From Clostridium sp. CAG:452 (GTDB lineage Bacteria > Bacillota > Clostridia > TANB77 > CAG-508), in NCBI GenBank assembly GCA_000434035.1, contig FR893522.1:2883-18595 (forward strand): a stretch of DNA of 15,713 bases, given 5' to 3'. Positions within the stretch are counted from its first letter, which is position 1, and the number at the start of each line of letters is the position of its first letter. Of this stretch, positions 1 through 5,886 are shown one piece after another. Made by a program: the position numbers and the translations under genes. Under the pieces are notes generated by a model, which was not told the DNA's origin, searched no databases, and saw nothing but the letters and a program-made list of their open reading frames with translations.

Positions 1-1023
1 AAGAGTTAGAAAAAAGAACAAAAGTAAAAGCAAGAGTTGTAGCACATGCTTTGGAAGAATTAATACAAGATGCAAGTAATGTAATAATAATGGGACATTT
101 AAATGGAGATATAGACTCAATGGGCTCAAGCTTAGGATTATATAGATTTGCAAAAACATTAGGAAAAGACGCATATGTAGTAAACAATACAACAGGTTTA
201 TCACTAAATAGCTTTATAGAAACATTACAAAAACAAGACGAATATAAAGAAATTTTAGTAGATAAAAGTAAAGCACAATCATTAATTACAGAAGATAGTG
301 TACTTATAATAACAGATACTCATAAAAAAAGTTATGTGGAAGTTCCAGAGCTATTAGATAAAACAGAAAAAATAGTAATAGTTGATCATCATAGAAGAGG
401 AACAGATTATATAGAAAATGCAATGCTTACATTCCATGAGGCCTATGCTTCATCTGCAGCAGAATTAGTAACAGAAATAATAGAATATGGAACAAATAAT
501 GTTCAATTGAAACAAATAGAGGCAGAGAGCTTATATGCGGGAATTATGGTAGATACAAAGAACTTCACATTTAAAACAGGTGTAAGAACATTTGAAGCAG
601 CAGCATATTTAAGAAAATATGGTATAGATATAATAAAAATAAAAAAATGGTTTCAAAGCGACTTAGAAAGTTATAGTGTTATTGCAGATATAGTTAAAAG
701 AGCAGAAATAATAAATGATACAATAGGAATTTCTGAATATGAAGAAAAAGATAAAAATGCAAATTTAATATGCGCAAAAGCAGCAGATGAGCTCCTTACA
801 ATTAGCAATATAACAGCATCATTTGTAATAGGAAATTTAGGAGATAAAATATGTATTAGTGGACGTTCAATAGGAGATATAAATGTTCAAATAATACTAG
901 AAAAACTTCGGAGGCGGAGGGCATATTACACTTGCAGGAGCACAACTAGAGGGAATGACTATGGAAGAAGCAAAACATGAATTAATAATAAGAATAAATG
1001 AATATTTTACAGAACAATCTTAA
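1..1023 (+). CDS. gdpP: GdpP-type c-di-AMP phosphodiesterase, C-terminal part (partial, needs +1 shift)
   Basis: The reading frame is open from the window edge (first full codon at 3) and starts with ELEKRTKVKARVVAHAL, the linker before the DHH domain in GdpP/YybT proteins, so the PAS, GGDEF-like and membrane parts lie upstream. Visible DHH-DHHA1 motifs are MGHLNGDIDSMGS, DTHKK, VDHHRRG and GIMVDTKNF. GdpP hydrolyses cyclic di-AMP to pApA at the membrane, using metal ions. Read straight through, the frame goes wrong at 909 and stops at 980. Skipping one base there gives LGGGGHITLAGAQLEG and a natural C-terminus ending at 1021-1023. GGGGH is the substrate-binding DHHA1 motif, so the unshifted product should be inactive. 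No strong terminator follows it. Family assignment is sure; the way the frame is joined is inference. Confidence 0.9.
909..912 (+). other. CGGA +1 frameshift site 1 (gdpP)
   Basis: The frame-0 codons are AAA CTT CGG AGG. The conserved protein continues as CTT, then GGA GGC GGA GGG CAT (L-GGGG-H) after dropping one C. Staying in frame 0 gives RRRRAYY and a stop 24 codons later. The heptamer CTT-CGG-A resembles the yeast Ty1 CUU-AGG-C site in layout: a poorly read Arg codon followed by a +1 glycine codon. No upstream Shine-Dalgarno-like stimulator is visible. Confidence 0.75.
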
Positions 1024-1117
1024 AATATACAATAAACCACTAAAAAAGATAAAATTTAAGAGACAAAAGAGAAATATATAAATAAATATATCACAAAATG
1101 CAAAAAACTTTTTCTTA

Positions 1118-1149
1118 TTTGACAACTGTATACGACAAAAAAATTAGAT
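1118..1149 (+). promoter_or_regulatory. candidate spoIIE promoter with Spo0A-box-like sites
   Basis: TTGACA (1119-1124) is followed after 19 bases by TTAGAT (1144-1149). Two heptamers, TTTGACA (1118-1124) and TACGACA (1131-1137), each match the reverse-complement 0A box TTCGACA in six of seven bases. In Bacillus subtilis spoIIE is transcribed by sigma-A with an over-long spacer and activated by phosphorylated Spo0A, so a long spacer with 0A-like boxes here fits. The rest of the 1024-1231 gap holds nothing else I recognise. Confidence 0.45.
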
Positions 1150-1231
1150 TGGAAATGATAAAATAACAAAATGTAAGGCACAGATGCTAAGATACACAGA
1201 AGATTAGAAAAAGTATGAAGGTGGTAAAGGG

Positions 1232-3450
1232 ATGTTTCAAAATTTAGCAGATGAAAAACAAGAAGATTATATAGAAGAACAAAATGAAGAGATAGAAAAC
1301 AAGAAGAAAATTAATTTAAAAGAATTGTTTTCTGTGTCTAATATAATTTTATATGCAATATCATTTATGGCATCAATGGTTAGTTTCGGAGGAGAATTTG
1401 CTCCTTTCGGACTAGCTATATTCGCGGCAGTATGTAGTAACGAAATTCCAGCAGGATTAGTATATATCTTTGCTGGAATAGGTACTCTTATAGGATTTGG
1501 ACCAAAAGGATTTTTATCTTATTTATTAAGTTCATTAATATTTATAGCTTTGCTACTAATATTCAAGCCAAAAAGAAGATATCCGGCAAGAAATGAAAAG
1601 CAAAAACTAGGATTTTATGTTTTTGCTTCTGCCTTTATTGTACAAGCTGGAAAAATGTTTTTTTCAATATTTTTAGTATATGATTTATTAGCAAGTATTG
1701 TTTTTGCTTTAATATCATATATGTTCTATAAAATATTTGCAAATTCAATTACAGTTGTAAAAGAATACGGAAAGAAAATGGCATTTACAGTAGAAGAAGT
1801 AATAGGGGCAAGTTTATTAGTGTCAATTGCATTATATTCTTTACACAGCTTACAAATTTTTGGATTATCTATTAGCAATATATTAAGCATAATGTTAGTA
1901 CTATTCCTAGGATGGAAAAATGGAATGCTAATAGGTGCAACAGCAGGAATAACAATAGGAATGGTTTTGGGGATAATAGGTTCAAGTAGTCCTGTACTAG
2001 TTGCTTCTTATGCAATATCTCGGAATGTTTGCTGGCATGTTAAACAAATTAGGAAAGATAGGTGTTATAGTAGGATTTTGTTTAGGTAATGCAATACTTA
2101 CATATGTTGCAAATGGAAACACAATAGCTGTAATAACAATAAGAGAAATACTAATAGCTTCATTAGGTTTATTGTTATTACCTAAAAACGTAAATATAGA
2201 TATTGCAGATATTGTAGGAAAAACAAAACTTTTACCTGTAACAGGAGGAGTGCTAGAAGGAGATACAAAAACAGTAGAAAAATTAAATACAGTTTCTGAG
2301 ACAATTTCTGAAATAGCAAAAAGCTATCAAGAAGTGGCAGCAACAACAGCAGAAACAGAAGAAGAGCTTCAAGAAGATGCAAAAAAATATTTTAAAGAAG
2401 AGTTACTAAATAATTTAGAGGACTTTTCAGACAACTTACTATATGAAGATTTTGTTGATATGGAAGATGAATTGTTAGATAGCATATATGATGTTCTAGA
2501 AAAAGATGAAGAAATTGATAAGGACAAATTATTAAAATTATTAGAAGATAATAATAACTATATTATAGGTTTAGACAATGAAGGAACAAAAAAAACAATA
2601 GAGGAAAACTTAGAACAGATAGTAAAAACAATAAATCATACATATAGAATAAACAAATTAAATCTTGTTTGGAAACAAAGAGAAGCAAGTAATAAAAAAA
2701 CATTAGCAAATCAACTTGGTGGAGTATCAAAAGTAATATCATCACTAGCAGATGATATAGAGGATAAAGAAGAAAAAGAAGAAGAGAAAATTCAATTTAA
2801 TTTAAAAATTGCATCAGCAAAAGTAACAAAAAGCAAAAGCGAAGTATCAGGAGATACAAGCATACAAACAAAATTACATGATGGAAAATTTATGATGGCA
2901 ATAAGTGATGGAATGGGATCACGGACCAAGAGCTAAAAAAAGTAGTTCAACAGTTATAAAAATGCTAGAAAGATTATTAAAAACAGGATTTGATAAAGAT
3001 GTTTCAATAGGATTAATAAACTCATCTGTTAACTTGAATTCAAATGATGAAACATATGCAACAATAGATATATCTGTTTTTAATAGAAGCACAGGAAATA
3101 TAGAGTTTGTAAAAAATGGTGCATGCCCAACATTTATAAAATCAAAGAATAAAGTAGAAGTAATAAAAGCTATATCATTACCAGCAGGAATTGTAGACAA
3201 AATAGACCTAGTAGTATATGACAAGGATTTAAAAGGTGGAGAAATTGTTGTAATGTGTAGCGATGGAATATTAGAATCTAACCAAGAGCTAGAGAACAAA
3301 GAATTATGGGTAAAAGATATGTTAGAAAACATAGAAACAGACGACGTTCAAAAAATAGCCGATATAGTATTACAAGAAGCAATAGACAATGATTATGGAA
3401 TACCAAAAGACGACATGACAGTATTAGTTGCAAAAATTGAGAAAATATAA
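1232..3450 (+). CDS. spoIIE: stage II sporulation protein E, PP2C-type phosphatase (two +1 shifts)
   Basis: SpoIIE dephosphorylates the anti-anti-sigma factor SpoIIAA to release sigma-F in the forespore and takes part in polar septation. The start is ATG 1232 after AAGGTGG (1218-1224). With one base skipped at 2021 and one at 2922, the product is 738 residues, somewhat short of the Bacillus protein (about 827). Residues about 30-300 are a multi-pass membrane region. A charged, Glu/Lys-rich middle region follows to about 540. The C-terminus is a PP2C domain with SDGMGSGPRA (Asp 559), VMCSDGIL and KDDMTV, the usual metal-binding aspartates. Without the shifts the frames stop at 2087-2089 and 2934-2936, giving a membrane-only fragment and a protein lacking most of the phosphatase domain. 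Three separate decayed fragments are unlikely because all conserved motifs survive. Confidence 0.92.
2021..2024 (+). other. CGGA +1 frameshift site 2 (spoIIE membrane domain)
   Basis: Frame 0 reads ATA TCT CGG AAT and then NVCWHVKQIRK to a stop at 2087. Dropping one base gives ATA TCT, GGA ATG TTT (YAIS-GMFAGMLNKLGKIGV), the expected hydrophobic SpoIIE sequence, with Gly 264 read from GGA. There is no homopolymer, no slippery repeat and no Shine-Dalgarno-like element immediately upstream. Confidence 0.75.
2922..2925 (+). other. CGGA +1 frameshift site 3 (spoIIE phosphatase domain)
   Basis: Frame 0 reads GGA TCA CGG ACC AAG AGC TAA. Dropping one base gives GGA TCA, GGA CCA AGA GCT, restoring DGMGSGPRA, the N-terminal PP2C motif (Gly 564). 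The unshifted frame stops only five codons after the site, at 2934-2936. Confidence 0.75.
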
Positions 3451-3466
3451 AATTTGTCAAAAAGTA

Positions 3467-3494
3467 TTTACAAAATTTGAAAATATGTTATAAT
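3467..3494 (+). promoter_or_regulatory. promoter of putative antitoxin RNA
   Basis: TTTACA (3467-3472), a 16-base spacer and a perfect TATAAT (3489-3494) lie just after spoIIE. Transcription should start near 3501, at the left end of the inverted repeat described below. No coding sequence with a ribosome site follows on this strand, so the product is likely a short RNA ending at the 3544-3584 hairpin. Confidence 0.65.
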
Positions 3495-3500
3495 AAAAAT

Positions 3501-3584
3501 AGGAAATGGAGAACCACAAACGTGGTTTGCCAGTGTGATATATAAAAACACATCTACAATGGTCAAATTACAGATGTGTTTTTT
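3501..3584 (+). ncRNA. putative antitoxin RNA of a type I toxin-antitoxin locus
   Basis: An RNA of about 84 nt is expected between the 3467-3494 promoter and the hairpin ending at 3584. It contains a small hairpin (AACCAC, AAAC, GTGGTT) near its 5' end and overlaps the 3' end of the opposing toxin mRNA through the whole shared terminator. Its CACATCT (3549-3555) is also complementary to AGATGTG in the toxin 5' leader (plus-strand 3742-3748), giving a second contact. The layout resembles the pAD1 par locus: convergent RNAs, a shared terminator and separate repeats for pairing. Function is inferred from layout only. Confidence 0.55.
3544..3584. terminator. bidirectional terminator shared by toxin and antitoxin RNAs
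   Basis: AAAAACACATCT (3544-3555) pairs with AGATGTGTTTTTT (3572-3584) across a 16-base loop. T-runs lie at the 3' side on both strands, so the hairpin can end the plus-strand RNA and the minus-strand toxin mRNA. Confidence 0.7.
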
Positions 3585-3590
3585 ATTGCT

Positions 3591-3710
3591 TTATTTTTGT
3601 TTGCTAATTATTATAACTAAAGCTATAATCAAGGCAAACGCAATGATAGTTACTGATATTAAACCAGCAAATAGTAATTTTATTATTAGCAATAAGGTTG
3701 TTTCTATCAT
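3591..3710 (-). CDS. small hydrophobic peptide, putative type I toxin (39 aa)
   Basis: The minus strand encodes 39 residues starting MIETTLLLIIKLLF and ending SKQK. Almost the whole length is one hydrophobic helix followed by a short basic tail, as in Fst- and TxpA-like membrane toxins. The ribosome site AAAGGAGGTG (3717-3726) is nearly perfect, and the gene has its own consensus promoter. The bases just upstream can pair with the ribosome site and close it. A short opposing RNA shares its terminator. These features together point to a type I toxin held in check by an antisense RNA. I do not recognise the peptide as a member of a named family, and a small membrane regulator is possible. Confidence 0.6.
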   Translation of the reverse strand: MIETTLLLIIKLLFAGLISVTIIAFALIIALVIIISKQK

Positions 3711-3712
3711 AC

Positions 3713-3737
3713 GCCTCACCTCCTTTATGTAGGAGGC
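3713..3737 (-). promoter_or_regulatory. hairpin closing the toxin ribosome site
   Basis: On the minus strand CCTCCT (3731-3736) pairs with AGGAGG (3719-3724) across the loop ACATAA. GCCTC (3733-3737) could alternatively pair with GAGGC (3713-3717). Either fold buries the Shine-Dalgarno sequence of the 39-aa ORF, the usual way type I toxin mRNAs are kept silent. Confidence 0.6.
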
Positions 3738-3773
3738 AAACCACATCTGCTTATCTCATTTCCTATGAATGTA

Positions 3774-3802
3774 ATTATATAAAAACTGGAAATAAAAGTC
3801 AA
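3774..3802 (-). promoter_or_regulatory. promoter of the putative toxin
   Basis: On the minus strand TTGACT (3797-3802), a 17-base spacer and TATAAT (3774-3779) form a near-consensus sigma-A promoter. The predicted start is near 3767, giving a toxin mRNA of about 220 nt that ends at the shared terminator. Confidence 0.75.
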
Positions 3803-3847
3803 CAAAAAATTGCCAAAAAAACAACAAAAAATAAAATATATAAATAA

Positions 3848-3876
3848 TTGACAAAAGAGTAAAAAAATTATAAAAT
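3848..3876 (+). promoter_or_regulatory. aspS promoter
   Basis: TTGACA (3848-3853) and TAAAAT (3871-3876) are separated by 17 bases. TATAAT also occurs at 3876-3881 but its spacing (22) is too long. Transcription should start near 3883, just before the T-box leader. Confidence 0.65.
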
Positions 3877-3884
3877 ATAATACA

Positions 3885-4046
3885 GTAAAAAGCGTTTGAT
3901 AAATGGAAATAATTAAAAATTATTTTGTGACACATTTAGAGCTATATAAAAAATCAAAAAAAGTGGGATTACAATCCAATAAGGGTGGCACCGCGGAGAA
4001 TAAAGAATCTTCGTCCCTGTATACTAATGTATACAGGGATTTTTTG
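3885..4046 (+). promoter_or_regulatory. T-box riboswitch (tRNA-Asp), short Stem I
   Basis: AGGGTGGCACCGCGG (3982-3996) is the T-box sequence that pairs with the tRNA acceptor end. It is preceded by a Stem III hairpin (GGATT, AC, AATCC) and followed by the attenuator. A compact hairpin lies at about 3901-3937: AAATG pairs with CATTT (3933-3937) and an inner AAATAATT/AATTATTT stem lies above it. The unpaired 3' side carries GAC (3929-3931) followed by A, which fits an Asp specifier codon and the downstream aspS. Uncharged tRNA-Asp should stabilise the antiterminator (AGGG with TCCCT). The leader is only about 160 nt, and the long Stem I distal part usual in Firmicutes is absent. Confidence 0.9.
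4015..4045 (+). terminator. T-box attenuator
   Basis: CCCTGTATAC (4015-4024), loop TAAT, GTATACAGGG (4029-4038), then ATTTTTT. The 5' arm is also the partner of AGGG in the T-box antiterminator, so the two folds exclude each other. Confidence 0.92.
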
Positions 4047-4084
4047 TGTGTAAAAGATGCTTTTTTCTAAAGGGAGGAAAAAAT

Positions 4085-5836
4085 ATGAGCAAATACAGAA
4101 CTAATAACTGTGGAGAATTAAGAATAAGTGATGTTGGAAAAACAGTAAAACTAGCAGGTTGGGTACAGACAATAAGAAATCTAGGAGCAATGAAATTTAT
4201 AGATTTAAGAGATGAGGATGGAATTACACAGGTAGTTGTATCTGCAGAAATGGATTTAAAAGATATAGTAACAGAATGTGCAATTGGAGTTACAGGAACT
4301 GTAATAGAAAGAGCAAGCAAAAACAATAAAATTCCAACAGGGGATATTGAAATTGAAGCAAAAGAAATAGAAATATTAGGTAAATGCAAAAACGTTTTAC
4401 CATTTGAAATAAATTCAGAGAAAACAGGAGAAGCAAGAGAAGATTTAAGATTAGAATATAGATTTTTGGACTTAAGAAACAATAAATTACATCAAACAAT
4501 TAAACTTCGTTCTGAAATAATGAAAACATTAAGAAGCAAAATGGATGAATTAGGTTTTACAGAAATACAAACACCAATACTTGCAAACTCATCACCAGAA
4601 GGAGCAAGAGACTTTTTAGTACCAAGTAGAATACATCCAGGAGAATTTTATGCACTTCCACAAGCACCACAACAATTTAAGCAATTATTAATGGTTAGTG
4701 GATTTAACAAATATTATCAAATAGCACCATGCTTTAGAGATGAAGATCCAAGAGCAGATAGAGCACCAGGAGAATTTTATCAATTAGACTTTGAAATGAG
4801 CTTTGCAGAACAAGAAGATATACTAAAAGTTTTAGAAGATATATTTACAACAGTATTTACAAAACACACAAATTGGAAAGTAGATCAAGCACCTTTTGTT
4901 AGAATCCCATATTTAGAAGCAATGGAAAAATACGGTTCAGACAAACCAGATTTAAGAAATCCACTTATAATACAAGATGTAACAGAAGTATTTAAAAATA
5001 CAGAATTCAATGCATTTAAAGAGAAAACAATAAAAGCAATTGTAGTGCCAAATGGTGGAGCACAAACTAGAAAATTCTTTGACAGCATGACTGAATTTGC
5101 GGTTCAAGAAGCAGGTGCAAAAGGTTTAGCTTGGGTAAAATTTGATGAAGCAAACAACCCAGTTGGAGGAATTGCAAAATTTATAGATGAAGAAACAAAA
5201 ACAAAATTACAAGAAAAATTGGAAGCAAAAAAAGAAGATTCAATATTCTTTATAGCTGATGAATTTAAGACAGCACAAAAAGTTGCGGGAGCAGTAAGAA
5301 TAGAACTTGGAAACAGATTAGATTTAATTAAAAAAGGCGAATATAAATTATGCTTTATAGTAGATTTCCCAATGTATGAATTATCTGATGAAGGAAAAAT
5401 AGATTTTTGCCATAATCCATTCTCAATGCCACAAGGTGAAATGGAAGCTTTAGAAACAATGAATCCACTAGATATTTTGGCATATCAATATGATGTAGTT
5501 TGTAACGGATATGAAGTAGCATCAGGAGCAGTAAGAAACCATAATCCAGAAATAATGGTAAAAGCATTTGAAATTGCAGGATATCAAGAAGAAGATATAA
5601 AAAATAGATTTGGAGCATTATATACAGCATTCCAATATGGAGCACCACCACATGCTGGAGCAGCACCTGGATTAGATAGAATGGTAATGCTTGTTGCAGA
5701 CTCAAACAATATTAGAGAAGTAATAGCATTCCCTAAAAATAAAAAAGCAAGAGACTTACTTATGAGAGCTCCAAGCAAAGTAACAGAAGAACAATTAAGA
5801 GATGTTCATATAAAAATAGACACATATAAAGAGTAA
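4085..5836 (+). CDS. aspS: aspartate-tRNA ligase
   Basis: The enzyme charges tRNA-Asp with aspartate using ATP in the cytosol. The start is ATG 4085, seven bases after GGGAGG (4072-4077); an upstream in-frame ATG at 4046 lies in the terminator tail and is not used. The protein is 583 residues, the usual bacterial length. An OB-fold anticodon domain (residues 1-110, with GWVQTIRNLG) comes first, then the class II catalytic core with motif 2 FRDEDPRADRAPGEFYQ (about 217) and motif 3 APGLDRM (about 528). The residues between are the bacterial GAD insertion. It ends with the usual VIAFPKNKKARDLL and MRAPSKV. Control by the T-box leader directly upstream makes biological sense. Bacterial AspRS can be discriminating or charge tRNA-Asn as well; which applies here is not clear. 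Confidence 0.96.
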   Translation: MSKYRTNNCGELRISDVGKTVKLAGWVQTIRNLGAMKFIDLRDEDGITQVVVSAEMDLKDIVTECAIGVTGTVIERASKNNKIPTGDIEIEAKEIEILGKCKNVLPFEINSEKTGEAREDLRLEYRFLDLRNNKLHQTIKLRSEIMKTLRSKMDELGFTEIQTPILANSSPEGARDFLVPSRIHPGEFYALPQAPQQFKQLLMVSGFNKYYQIAPCFRDEDPRADRAPGEFYQLDFEMSFAEQEDILKVLEDIFTTVFTKHTNWKVDQAPFVRIPYLEAMEKYGSDKPDLRNPLIIQDVTEVFKNTEFNAFKEKTIKAIVVPNGGAQTRKFFDSMTEFAVQEAGAKGLAWVKFDEANNPVGGIAKFIDEETKTKLQEKLEAKKEDSIFFIADEFKTAQKVAGAVRIELGNRLDLIKKGEYKLCFIVDFPMYELSDEGKIDFCHNPFSMPQGEMEALETMNPLDILAYQYDVVCNGYEVASGAVRNHNPEIMVKAFEIAGYQEEDIKNRFGALYTAFQYGAPPHAGAAPGLDRMVMLVADSNNIREVIAFPKNKKARDLLMRAPSKVTEEQLRDVHIKIDTYKE

Positions 5837-5886
5837 TTACAAAATCCAATCTATCAACTCAATTAAAAATTATATAGGATGAAAAT

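Larger units (their letters stand above)
3499..3766. repeat. inverted repeat forming the 5' ends of both convergent RNAs
   Basis: Bases 3499-3531 on the plus strand begin ATAGGAAATG and end GTGGTTTGCC. The minus strand of 3735-3766 begins and ends with the same two decamers, with a diverged middle. Each copy sits at the predicted transcription start of its own promoter, so the two opposing RNAs begin with the same sequence. Confidence 0.75.

Noticed and set aside
909..915. Classical prfB-like programmed frameshift (stop codon plus upstream Shine-Dalgarno)
   Set aside because: No stop codon at the shift point and no consistent upstream AGGGGG-type element at any of the three sites.
909..2925. 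Reading gdpP and spoIIE as pseudogenes broken by random frameshifts or sequencing errors
   Set aside because: Three random one-base insertions would not all make the same otherwise unused codon CGG followed by A, none is in a homopolymer, and all motifs on both sides are intact. A systematic base-calling error at a modified motif remains possible and is stated as a refuter.
3535..3732. 65-aa open frame on the plus strand
   Set aside because: No ribosome site, it runs through the shared terminator and it is fully antisense to the better-supported 39-aa minus-strand ORF.
4046..4084. Extended N-terminus of AspRS from an ATG at 4046
   Set aside because: That ATG is in the tail of the T-box terminator; the ribosome site and family N-terminus point to 4085.
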